A DNA stretch of 64,000 bases from RGIG426 sp045598065. Lineage in GTDB: Bacteria; Bacillota; Clostridia; Oscillospirales; Acutalibacteraceae. Numbering within the stretch: position 1 is the first letter of the stretch; each line of letters opens with the position of its first letter. The notes under the pieces are model-generated. The model made no database searches. It was not told the DNA's origin and worked only from the letters and a program-made list of their open reading frames with translations. The position numbers were made by a program, and so were the translations under genes. The stretch spans positions 1 through 64,000 of the forward strand of contig JAZLLJ010000085.1 in the NCBI GenBank assembly GCA_045598065.1, given 5' to 3'. Below, in pieces: positions 56,831-64,000 of the stretch.

Positions 56831-57178
56831 TTATTCCTCCTTTTCGGAGAGAACGCCGAGGGTTTCGAGATGGGCTTTCATCGCGCGCGCCACGTCGTCT
56901 GATTTCACGAACGGCGTGCGAGCACGGGCCACGAACACAAGGTCGTAACCCGGTTGTACTCGATTCAAAACCGTACGGTATGCCGCGCGGATTACCCGGC
57001 GACAGCGACTGCGCTTAACGGCGGAGCCGACTTTTTTGCTGACGGTGATGCCCACTCGCGTTTCAGCGAGTCGGTTTTTGCGGACATAGGTGACAAGCAG
57101 CGGATGTACCTGCGACTTGCCGCGATAGTACAGCGCCTTGAAATCCTTATTCTGATTTAGAACAGGAAAATCTCCCAT
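56831..57178 (-). CDS. rnpA: Ribonuclease P protein component
   Basis: 115 residues. The RNR-type signature is SKKVGSAVKRSRCRRVIRAAYR, with N-terminal LNQNKDFKALYYRGK and C-terminal YDLVFVARARTP. It binds RNase P RNA for tRNA 5' maturation. Start ATG at 57178 is chosen by alignment; the frame opens 39 nt earlier without similarity. The ribosome site is poor. A hairpin with a T run separates it from rpmH. Confidence 0.94.
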   Translation of the reverse strand: MGDFPVLNQNKDFKALYYRGKSQVHPLLVTYVRKNRLAETRVGITVSKKVGSAVKRSRCRRVIRAAYRTVLNRVQPGYDLVFVARARTPFVKSDDVARAMKAHLETLGVLSEKEE

Positions 57179-57202
57179 ACCGTCCACCGTTCTTTTTACG
57201 CT

Positions 57203-57231
57203 ATTAAAAAAAGCCACACAAGGTGGCCTTT
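57203..57231 (-). terminator. Hairpin between rpmH and rnpA, possible attenuator
   Basis: On the minus strand GCCACC-TTGT-GTGGC followed by TTTTTTT, two bases past the rpmH stop. It should stop part of the transcripts before rnpA. Confidence 0.6.
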
Positions 57232-57232
57232 C

Positions 57233-57367
57233 TTAATAGGTGAGTTGTTTTCTGCCTTTTGCTCTCCTGCGGGCCAAAACTTTGCGTCCGTTGGCGGTCG
57301 CCATTCTTTTACGGAAACCGTGCTCCATTTTGCGATGACGCTTTTTCGGTTGATACGTGCGGAACAT
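57233..57367 (-). CDS. rpmH: Ribosomal protein L34
   Basis: 44 residues: FRTYQPKKRHRKMEHGFRKR, then MATANGRKVLARRRAKGRKQ and LTY, the standard L34 sequence. The second residue is Phe, where Lys is usual. GGAAAGGGGAG lies 8 nt before the ATG. It is the first gene of the leftward origin operon. Confidence 0.97.
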   Translation of the reverse strand: MFRTYQPKKRHRKMEHGFRKRMATANGRKVLARRRAKGRKQLTY

Positions 57368-57468
57368 AGTGAAAACTCCCCTTTCCAATTTAAGGTTTTT
57401 ATGAAAGACGGGAGCATTCCCGAATCTCTCAATCGTTTCCGAAACCGAATTGATTTCAGCAATAACCT

Positions 57469-57498
57469 ATTATAAACCGAAGGTTGTCCACTTGTCAA
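57469..57498 (-). promoter_or_regulatory. rpmH promoter
   Basis: Minus-strand -35 TTGACA (57498-57493), 18 nt, -10 TATAAT (57474-57469). The spacer holds a DnaA-box-like sequence. Confidence 0.85.
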
Positions 57499-57540
57499 CA
57501 AAAATTTTTGGATTTTTTTCCTCTTTATAATAAAAAAATG

Positions 57541-57569
57541 TTGAAAAATTTTAACTTCTATGTTATACT
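57541..57569 (+). promoter_or_regulatory. dnaA promoter
   Basis: -35 TTGAAA (57541-57546), 17 nt, extended -10 TGTTATACT with TATACT at 57564-57569. Confidence 0.8.
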
Positions 57570-57675
57570 CTAATTACTATTATATCTATAAGTATATATA
57601 TAGGGAAAATTTTGCGTTTTTTCGTCGAAAAATCTGGACGAAAAAATTTCGAATAAAAGGGAATGAGGAGAAAAA

Positions 57676-58977
57676 ATGGAAAGTTTGAAAGAGGTGTGGG
57701 GCGCCACACTGGAAAAATTACGGGATCATCCGGAAATCAGCAGTACCGCCTTTGATATGTGGATTAGCTGCATCGAACCGCGCGCGGTGGAAGAAAACGC
57801 GTTTGTGGTGTTTGTCAATTCCGCGTTCCAGCGCGGCATTATCGAACAACAGTACAAAGAAAAAATCTGTGATGCGCTGGAAAGCGTAATGCAGTTCCGC
57901 TTAGACCTTAAAATTCTCTGCAACGAAGTGGAGGAGGAAGATGCGCCGCTCGCGGTTCTCGGCAGTAACGAGGAATTCACCTTCCAAACCTTTGTGGTGG
58001 GCGACGGTAACAAATTTGCCACCGCCGCGGCCCAAGCGGTTGCCGCTAACCCTGCATCCCAGTATAACCCGCTGTTCATTTACGGCGATTCCGGTCTCGG
58101 AAAAACCCACTTGCTGTACGCCATCCGCAGTGAAATCTTAAAACACAATCCCTCGGCCAACGTGGTGTATGTGACCGGCGAGATTTTCACCAACGAATTT
58201 TTGGATGCGCTGAGCAAAGAGAGTTTGCCGCTGTTCAAAACCAAATACCGCGAGGCAGATGTATTGCTCATTGACGATATCCAATTTATCGCCAAAAAAG
58301 AGAGGACACAGGAAGAATTCTTCCACACGTTTGACCACTTGTATCAATCTCACCGTCAAATTGTGCTCACATCCGACCGTCCGCCGAAAGAAATCGCCAC
58401 ACTATCCGAGCGGTTGCGTACCCGTTTTGAATGGGGTTTGCTCGCGGATATCGCTTCTCCCGATCTCGAAACCCGTATTGTGATTATCAAACGCAAAGCG
58501 GAACAAGTAGGAATGGCGATTTCCAACGAAGTGTGCGAATATATCGCGGAACAACTGAAAACCAACATTCGCCAACTGGAAGGTGTTGTGAAGACCATGC
58601 GTGCACAATTTGTCCTTACCGGTGAAGCGCCGTCGCTGTCTTCTGCACAAAAAGCCATTCGCGTGGTAAAAAATCAGCGTTCTCCGCTCACGGTGGAAAA
58701 AGTGCTGGAAGAAGTCGCGCGGACCTTCTCGGTTACACCGGACGAAATCCGCTCGAAAAAGAGCACGTCCAACATTTCCCGTGCGCGACAGACTGCCGCT
58801 AAGGTGCTTTGTGAACTGCTGGAAATCTCGCAAGACCGCGTTGGCAAAGAGTTAGGCGGCCGTGACCACTCCACCATTACTTACGCCATCTCCAAGGTGG
58901 AAGAACGGATGAAAGAAGATGCCACCTACCGCGCAACGGTAGAAGACATCATCAAAAATTTAAAGTCTCGCGAATAA
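57676..58977 (+). CDS. dnaA: Chromosomal replication initiator DnaA
   Basis: 433 residues. Domain I (about 1-85), a very short domain II, an AAA+ domain III with Walker A YGDSGLGKTHLLYAI (about 135-149), Walker B VLLIDDIQF (about 195) and sensor LTSDRPPKEI, and domain IV with ELGGRDHSTITYAI (about 392-405) for DnaA-box recognition. The usual FGGRDH reads LGGRDH. Start ATG follows GAATGAGGAG. DnaA melts the origin and is normally autoregulated. Confidence 0.97.
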   Translation: MESLKEVWGATLEKLRDHPEISSTAFDMWISCIEPRAVEENAFVVFVNSAFQRGIIEQQYKEKICDALESVMQFRLDLKILCNEVEEEDAPLAVLGSNEEFTFQTFVVGDGNKFATAAAQAVAANPASQYNPLFIYGDSGLGKTHLLYAIRSEILKHNPSANVVYVTGEIFTNEFLDALSKESLPLFKTKYREADVLLIDDIQFIAKKERTQEEFFHTFDHLYQSHRQIVLTSDRPPKEIATLSERLRTRFEWGLLADIASPDLETRIVIIKRKAEQVGMAISNEVCEYIAEQLKTNIRQLEGVVKTMRAQFVLTGEAPSLSSAQKAIRVVKNQRSPLTVEKVLEEVARTFSVTPDEIRSKKSTSNISRARQTAAKVLCELLEISQDRVGKELGGRDHSTITYAISKVEERMKEDATYRATVEDIIKNLKSRE

Positions 58978-59045
58978 ACGGTTGTGAAAGTTTTTGTGAA
59001 ATTGGAAAGAATTGGAGTTGAAAAATTTTTCCTCTTTTCACCCGA

Positions 59046-59189
59046 TTTTTCACAATCCAACAAGGAAAATTCCACCGCTTCTTTTCTCCCGAAATTTTCC
59101 ACTTTTATCCACCGTCGCTCCACAAAATAGCGGAAAAAGTTTCCATCCAACAAACCCTTATAATGTGCGGATTTTTTTAATTTTCCACC
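59046..59189. other. Cluster of DnaA-box-like sites between dnaA and dnaN (probable oriC)
   Basis: In the 294-nt dnaA-dnaN gap are TTTTTCACA (59046-59054), TTTTCCACT (59095-59103), TTATCCACC (59105-59113) and TTTTCCACC (59181-59189), each one or two bases from TTATCCACA. Weaker TCCACC and CTCCACA copies lie between. An AT-rich tract (GGATTTTTTTAATTTT, about 59169-59184) may be the unwinding site. No exact TTATCCACA is present. Confidence 0.7.
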
Positions 59190-59271
59190 AAATTCACCGC
59201 CTCTATAACTACTACGAAAAGTTAAAATGGTTTTTATATGAATTTCCATGACGAAAGGATGCCGATAAAAG

Positions 59272-60372
59272 ATGAAATTTGTTTGTGAAAAAAATATGCT
59301 GCTGGATGCAGTCAGCAAAGTAGGACGCGCCGTTGCCGGAAAAAGCGTTCACCCATCGCTGGAGGGTATTCTTCTGAAAGCAAACAACGCAACTCTTTCG
59401 CTTGCCGGATATGATTTGGAACTTGGCATTACTACCCGTATTGAAGCGGAAGTGGAAGAACCGGGTAATATTGTGCTGTCTGCCAAATTGTTCGGAGATA
59501 TTGTGCGCCGTCTTCCTAACGAAGAAGTGGAAATAACGGTGGACGAAAAATTGAACGTATATATTAAAAGCGGAAAAAGCGAATTTCATATTCTCGGTAT
59601 CTCGGCAGCGGAATATCCCGAATTGCCGACGGTGGACGAAGGGGTTGGTTTTGCTTTGCCGCAAAGCACGCTCGGCAGTATGATTCGCCAAACCATTTTT
59701 GCCGTGTCGCAAAACGATTCCCGTCCGGTACATAAAGGTATTTTGTTCGAAATGGAAGAGAATACTTTGCGCCTTGTGGCGGTGGATGGTTCCCGTTTGG
59801 CGCTGCGTTGTGAAAAAATCAGCAACAGCGAAGAAATGAAGTTTGTTATCCCCGGAAAAACCTTGTTGGAAGTAATGAAACTCCTCAATGACGAAGACAC
59901 GCCGGTGACGTTGGCTGTCGGTCGCCGTCACGTAGTGATGGAAATCAACGGATATGCGGTAATTTCCCGTTTGCTTGAAGGCGAATTTTTGTCTTATAAA
60001 AAAGCCATTCCTTCGGATTTCAGCACGGTGATTCGTGTAAAAACCCGTGATTTGATGGATGGTGTGGACCGTGCCGCCCTTGTGATTAACGATTATATGA
60101 AATCGCCGTTGGTTTGCAGTTTCGACGATGGAGAAATTAAACTTTCCTGCACCACGTCGATGGGAAGTGTCAACGACAGTTTGACGGCCGACGTGGACGG
60201 AGAAGCGGTGGAAATCGGTTTTAACAGCCGTTACGTGATGGATGCGCTTCGCAACACCGAGTGTGATGAGATTCGTATTGAAATCAAAGGCGCGCTTTCT
60301 CCGATGAAGATTTTGCCGGTAGAAGGCGATTCGTTCTTGTTTATGGTGTTGCCGGTGCGGCTTAAAAAGTAA
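59272..60372 (+). CDS. dnaN: DNA polymerase III beta clamp
   Basis: 366 residues forming three clamp domains: MKFVCEKNMLLDAVSKVGRA at the N-terminus, AAEYPELPTVDEG, RPVHKGILFEMEENTLRLVA, VDGSRLALR and the C-terminal LPVEGDSFLFMVLPVRLK. It encircles DNA and tethers polymerase. GAAAGGATG lies upstream of the ATG. Its stop overlaps the yaaA start (TAATG). Confidence 0.97.
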   Translation: MKFVCEKNMLLDAVSKVGRAVAGKSVHPSLEGILLKANNATLSLAGYDLELGITTRIEAEVEEPGNIVLSAKLFGDIVRRLPNEEVEITVDEKLNVYIKSGKSEFHILGISAAEYPELPTVDEGVGFALPQSTLGSMIRQTIFAVSQNDSRPVHKGILFEMEENTLRLVAVDGSRLALRCEKISNSEEMKFVIPGKTLLEVMKLLNDEDTPVTLAVGRRHVVMEINGYAVISRLLEGEFLSYKKAIPSDFSTVIRVKTRDLMDGVDRAALVINDYMKSPLVCSFDDGEIKLSCTTSMGSVNDSLTADVDGEAVEIGFNSRYVMDALRNTECDEIRIEIKGALSPMKILPVEGDSFLFMVLPVRLKK

Positions 60373-60599
60373 TGAAAGAAACAAGAGTTCCGATCAATAC
60401 GGAGTTTATTAAACTCCAAGATCTTCTGAAATGGACGGGCGTCGCTCAAACGGGCGGTCACGCCAAAATATTGATACAAGAAGGTTTGGTGACGGTCAAC
60501 GGCGAAGTGTGCCTGATGCGAGGAAAAAAACTTCGTCCGGGAGACACGGTTTCTATGATTGAAACGGGCGAGACGTTTTCGGTGTGCGCGGAGGAATGA
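60372..60599 (+). CDS. yaaA: S4-domain RNA-binding protein YaaA
   Basis: 75 residues: INTEFIKLQDLLKWTGVAQT, then GHAKILIQEGLVTVNG and MRGKKLRPGDTV, a standard S4 fold. It is the conserved small gene between dnaN and recF in Firmicutes; the name yaaA is used for it in Bacillus. Role not well established. Overlaps dnaN by one base. Confidence 0.92.
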   Translation: MKETRVPINTEFIKLQDLLKWTGVAQTGGHAKILIQEGLVTVNGEVCLMRGKKLRPGDTVSMIETGETFSVCAEE

Positions 60600-60602
60600 T
60601 TT

Positions 60603-61703
60603 ATGCACGTTGAAAAACTCTGTCTGACAGATTTTCGCAACATACAATCCGCGGAAATTCATCCGGATGCCGGTATCAACGTTTTTATCGGCGAAAATGC
60701 CCAAGGAAAGACCAATGCGCTTGAAAGTTTATGGTTGTTTTCCGGCGGAAAGAGTTTTCGCGGCTCAAAAGATGCGGAATTGGTGCGCCTCGGCTGCAAC
60801 GAAGCCAAAATCAAAGGAACGTTTTTTACCGAAAATCGCACCCAAGAAGCGGTAATTACCATCGACAAACGACGTCACGTCCGCGTAAACGATATTGAAC
60901 AGCCGGCGATGAATAAAATCGTGGGAAAATTTCCTGCGGTGGTGTTTTTCCCCGATCATCTGTTTCTTGTGAAAGAGGGACCGGAGGGAAGACGGCGGTT
61001 TATGGATGCCGCCATTTGCCAGATTCGCCCTGCTTACCTACAAGTTTTAGCAAATTTTAACCGCGTGTTGGAACAGCGTAACGCGCTGATTAAAACGTGG
61101 AAAACATCCCCTGACAATGCTATGTGGGAGATTTTCACCTTGAAATTGGCACAATGTGGTCAACAAATTGTAAAAGAGCGGTTAAAATATACAGATAGTT
61201 TAAGAAAAAGCGCAGTTTTACAGTATGAGGGTTTGTCCGGTGGGCGCGAAACACTGTCGCTGGAATATGAGCCGAAACAAGGCTATGAAAAAATGTCCGA
61301 GCAGGAAATCGGGGAAACGTTGTTTCAAAACCTCATCGACCATCGCCAGAACGATGTAGACGCCGGGTATACGACCGTCGGTCCGCACCGCGAAGATTTA
61401 ACGATAAAAATCGACGGCTTGTCCGCGCGACACTTCGGCTCGCAGGGACAACAACGGTCGGCGGTGTTGGCGCTGAAATTGGCAGAAGCGGAAATTTTGA
61501 AAGAAGCGGTGGGCGAAAGTCCGATGGTATTGCTCGACGACGTAATGAGCGAACTGGACACCGCCCGACAAGAATACATTGTTACCCGTTTAAAAGACTG
61601 GCAAGTATTCATCACCTGCTGTGATGGCGGCTCGGTGTTACCGCAAACCGCCGGAAAAAGGTTTCACGTGAAACATGGCGAGATTTCGGAAATCGAGGTG
61701 TAA
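60603..61703 (+). CDS. recF: DNA replication and repair protein RecF
   Basis: 366 residues of the SMC-like ABC ATPases. Walker A is IGENAQGKTNALESLWL (about 30), signature FGSQGQQRSAVLALKLAE, Walker B VLLDDVMSELD. It acts with RecO and RecR at stalled forks; recO is at 40303. GGAGG lies before the ATG, 3 nt after yaaA. Confidence 0.96.
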   Translation: MHVEKLCLTDFRNIQSAEIHPDAGINVFIGENAQGKTNALESLWLFSGGKSFRGSKDAELVRLGCNEAKIKGTFFTENRTQEAVITIDKRRHVRVNDIEQPAMNKIVGKFPAVVFFPDHLFLVKEGPEGRRRFMDAAICQIRPAYLQVLANFNRVLEQRNALIKTWKTSPDNAMWEIFTLKLAQCGQQIVKERLKYTDSLRKSAVLQYEGLSGGRETLSLEYEPKQGYEKMSEQEIGETLFQNLIDHRQNDVDAGYTTVGPHREDLTIKIDGLSARHFGSQGQQRSAVLALKLAEAEILKEAVGESPMVLLDDVMSELDTARQEYIVTRLKDWQVFITCCDGGSVLPQTAGKRFHVKHGEISEIEV

Positions 61704-61706
61704 GGG

Positions 61707-61982
61707 ATGTACTTTTATTTAGGAGGCGATGCCGTTGCTCGCGAAAGCGACGTAATCGGCATTTTCGACTTGGATAACACCACCATTTCCAAACACACTC
61801 GCGATTTTTTGAGTGCGGCTGAAAAAAACGGGGAAGTGGTCACAACCACGTGGGATATTCCGAAAGCCTTTGTGGTGTGTGCCTCCCCAAAAAAAGAAAC
61901 GTCCTATCGCCGACAGGTGTTTTTAACACAAATGGCGCCGGCAACCTTGCGTAAGCGCCCGGGACTTGGTGAAAAAGAGTAA
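61707..61982 (+). CDS. remB: RemB/DUF370 extracellular-matrix-regulator-like protein
   Basis: 91 residues: MYFYLGGDAVARESDVIGIF, then DLDNTTISKHTRDFLSAAEK and FVVCASPKKETSY. The family and the position between recF and gyrB are as in Bacillus YaaB/RemB. RemA/RemB relatives are DNA-binding regulators of matrix genes in Bacillus; the role here is unknown. It begins 3 nt after recF. Confidence 0.9.
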   Translation: MYFYLGGDAVARESDVIGIFDLDNTTISKHTRDFLSAAEKNGEVVTTTWDIPKAFVVCASPKKETSYRRQVFLTQMAPATLRKRPGLGEKE

Positions 61983-62030
61983 ATTTTGGTACGAATAAAA
62001 CCCCATCGGAAGAAAACGGAGGCTATTCCT

Positions 62031-63974
62031 ATGAGCACAGAACAAGAAAACATGAATTTGACCGCAACGGAAGAGTATGACGAAAGTCAAATCCAGGTCT
62101 TGGAAGGACTGGATGCTGTTCGCAAGCGTCCTGGTATGTATATCGGTTCTACCGGTCCGCGCGGATTGCATCACTTGGTCTATGAGATTGTGGATAACTC
62201 GATTGACGAGGCGTTGGCCGGATTTTGCACGGATATTGAAGTGGAAATCCTGCCGGGCGACATTATTACCGTGCGCGACAACGGCCGTGGTATCCCTGTG
62301 GGCATCAACGAGAAATTGGGCCTGCCTTCCGTCACGGTGGTGTTGACCGTTCTTCACGCCGGCGGTAAATTCGGCGGTGGCGGCTATAAAGTGGCCGGCG
62401 GTCTTCACGGTGTGGGTTCATCCGTTGTGAACGCGCTGTCCGAGTGGCTGGAAATTGAGGTTTCTCGCGAAGGACACGTCCACGCCCAGCGTTTTGAACG
62501 CGGCAAGGCGGTTACGGATTTAAAAATCATCGGCGATACCGAGGAAACCGGTACGTTTGTGCGCTTTAAGCCGGATGCGGAAATCTTTACGGATACCACT
62601 GAATACGACTTTGAAACTTTGCAAAAACGCTTGCGCGAGCAGGCGTTCCTTAATGCCGGCCTGCGCATTACGCTGACCGACCGCCGTGACGAAGAAAATA
62701 TCCGCTCGGAAGAATATTGCTATGAGGGCGGTATTTCCTCGTTTGTGGAATACATGATTAAAACTCGCGGATATACACCGCTGCACGACGACGTCATCCA
62801 TATTTCCATTGGTGACGGCGATTCGGTGGCGGAAATCGCGATGCAATACAATGACAGTTATAATGAAACGGTCATTTCTTTCGCCAACAATATGCACACG
62901 GTGGACGGCGGTACGCACGAGCAGGCGTTTAAAAACGCCATTCAGCGTATTTTCAACAACTACGCCCGTCAGTATAAACTGCTCAAAGACAACGATTCCA
63001 ACTTAAAAGGCGACGACGTGCGCGAGGGCTTGACCGCAGTGGTCAGCGTGAAGTTGACCGATGCCCAGTTTGAGAGCCAAACGAAGGCAAAACTCGGCAA
63101 CACCGCTATTGGCACACTTGTGACGAAACTCTTAAACGAAAAACTCACCGCCTATTTGGAAGAAAATCCTGCAACGGCCCGTGCAATCTTGGATAAATCC
63201 ATCAACGCGGCGCGTGTGCGTGAAGCAGCGCAGAAAGCGCGCGAAAACGCCCGTAAGAAAACGGGCCTCGGCTCGTTGCGTATGCCGGAAAAACTGGCAG
63301 ACTGTATCTGGAAAGATCCGGAACGCACCGAACTGTTTATCGTGGAGGGCGACTCTGCAGGCGGTTCGGCGATTCAAGGCCGCGACCGCAACTATCAAGC
63401 AATTCTTTCCATGTGGGGCAAAATGCTCAACGTGGAGAAAGCCCGTATCGACAAAGTGTACGGCAATGATAAACTGACGCCGGTGATTTTGGCTTTAGGC
63501 TGCGGCATCGGCGAAGAATTCGACCTTGCAAAACTGCGTTACGGCAAAGTTGTCATTATGGCGGATGCCGACGTCGACGGCGCACACATTAGCACGCTGC
63601 TCCTTACGTTCTTCTTCCGCTTTATGCGGCCACTCATCAGCGAAGGCCACGTTTATATTGCTCAGCCGCCGCTGTTTAAGGTTTCCAAGGGCAAGCAACT
63701 GTTCTATGCCTTCTCGGACGAGGAACGTGATCGATATATCGCGGAACTAGGCGGTACCGCCGACGTGCAGCGCTACAAAGGTCTTGGTGAAATGGATCCC
63801 GAACAGCTGTGGGAGACCACACTCGATCCCGCGTTCCGCACGTTGTTGCGCGTGTCGTTGGAGGATGCCGCCCAAGCAGACGAGACGTTCTCGATCCTTA
63901 TGGGCGAAAAAGTAGAGCCGCGCCGCAACTTTATTGAGAAAAACGCCCGTTATGTGGAGAATTTGGATGTGTAA
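62031..63974 (+). CDS. gyrB: DNA gyrase subunit B
   Basis: 647 residues. The GHKL ATPase domain contains IQVLEGLDAVRKRPGMYIGS, YEIVDNSIDEALAG and GLHGVGSSVVNALS. The transducer follows, then the Toprim domain with FIVEGDSAGGSAIQGRDR (about 436-453) and DADVDGAHISTLLLTFF, and the tail RRNFIEKNARYVENLDV. Together with GyrA it introduces negative supercoils. Start ATG at 62031 has ACGGAGG upstream; the frame opens 45 nt earlier without similarity. Confidence 0.97.
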   Translation: MSTEQENMNLTATEEYDESQIQVLEGLDAVRKRPGMYIGSTGPRGLHHLVYEIVDNSIDEALAGFCTDIEVEILPGDIITVRDNGRGIPVGINEKLGLPSVTVVLTVLHAGGKFGGGGYKVAGGLHGVGSSVVNALSEWLEIEVSREGHVHAQRFERGKAVTDLKIIGDTEETGTFVRFKPDAEIFTDTTEYDFETLQKRLREQAFLNAGLRITLTDRRDEENIRSEEYCYEGGISSFVEYMIKTRGYTPLHDDVIHISIGDGDSVAEIAMQYNDSYNETVISFANNMHTVDGGTHEQAFKNAIQRIFNNYARQYKLLKDNDSNLKGDDVREGLTAVVSVKLTDAQFESQTKAKLGNTAIGTLVTKLLNEKLTAYLEENPATARAILDKSINAARVREAAQKARENARKKTGLGSLRMPEKLADCIWKDPERTELFIVEGDSAGGSAIQGRDRNYQAILSMWGKMLNVEKARIDKVYGNDKLTPVILALGCGIGEEFDLAKLRYGKVVIMADADVDGAHISTLLLTFFFRFMRPLISEGHVYIAQPPLFKVSKGKQLFYAFSDEERDRYIAELGGTADVQRYKGLGEMDPEQLWETTLDPAFRTLLRVSLEDAAQADETFSILMGEKVEPRRNFIEKNARYVENLDV

Positions 63975-63976
63975 TT

Positions 63977-64000
63977 ATGGCTAAGAAGAAAACGGATTCC
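63977..64000 (+). CDS. gyrA: Start of the next gene, probably gyrA (cut by window end)
   Basis: Only eight codons are visible: MAKKKTDS from an ATG 2 nt after the gyrB stop. GyrA is expected here from the conserved gyrB-gyrA order; the sequence itself is too short to prove it. No clear ribosome site. Confidence 0.55.

Larger units (their letters stand above)
57368..57675. other. Divergent rpmH/dnaA control region
   Basis: 308 bases, very AT-rich in its right half. Contains the two divergent promoters, a DnaA-box-like TTGTCCACT within the rpmH promoter spacer (57484-57492), and tracts such as TATATATA (about 57593-57602) that could unwind. It is probably one half of the origin. Confidence 0.65.

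Overview
The window looks like the replication-origin region of a moderately GC-rich Clostridia chromosome, probably from the Oscillospirales/Ruminococcaceae side. The evidence is: the rpmH-rnpA-yidD-yidC-jag / dnaA-dnaN-yaaA-recF-remB-gyrB-gyrA order, the ylxM-ffh-rpsP-khpA operon, meso-diaminopimelate dehydrogenase, an internal dockerin, frequent GTG/TTG starts with strong GGAGG ribosome sites, and consensus sigma-A promoters. The species assignment is inference. No phage, complete IS element or CRISPR array was seen.

Layout. 1-9.2 kb: an unknown partial gene, an HTH-superoxide-reductase fusion, tRNA-Pro, a FliB-like protein, small envelope proteins, a uracil-permease remnant, a GtrII-like membrane protein, the PFL/ACT pair and a PHP phosphatase. 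9.2-9.75 kb: a gene-free cluster of palindromic repeats and tRNA-Val debris. 9.8-21.4 kb: Na/Pi symporter, LTA-synthase-like enzyme, a chromate-transporter pair, a secreted dockerin phosphoesterase, diaminopimelate dehydrogenase, a histidine phosphatase, an XRE regulator, a membrane protein and an ATP-grasp ligase. 21.4-24 kb: the SRP/S16/KhpA operon. 24-33.7 kb: glycogen phosphorylase, citramalate synthase, a CPA2 antiporter, tRNA-Thr, a lysine-riboswitch-controlled NhaC transporter and LepA. 33.7-37.5 kb: the c-di-AMP pair cdaA-cdaR, and a cysteine desulfurase with a DUF3343 partner. 37.6-46.7 kb: a plus-strand housekeeping run, phoH-ybeY-era-yqzL-recO-mutS2-DEAD helicase-(LMW-PTP/RimI fusion)-tsaD. 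46.8-54.2 kb: a duplicated lipoprotein, an HTH regulator, tRNA-Arg, TPP-riboswitch-thiT, queT, a flavoprotein/GT-C-like pair and trmL. 54.2-64 kb: the origin block, with leftward membrane-insertion and RNase P genes and rightward replication genes.

Functional links. KhpA (21.5 kb) and Jag/KhpB (54.3 kb) are the two halves of a known RNA-binding complex. YidC, YidD and Ffh serve membrane insertion. YbeY, Era, RNase P protein, LepA and the DEAD helicase serve ribosome and RNA maturation. The lysine and thiamine riboswitches identify the two transporters they precede.

The least explained material is non-coding. A 51-nt dispersed element occurs twice, about 52 kb apart, with two related tandem copies. 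A short CCAAAACCTRCCCC motif lies at the 3' ends of five genes and is read into the end of recO. Repeats and terminators are duplicated next to tRNA 3' ends. The most notable protein architectures are an HTH-desulfoferrodoxin fusion and a phosphotyrosine-phosphatase/RimI fusion. All promoter, riboswitch and family calls were made by eye, without database searches.
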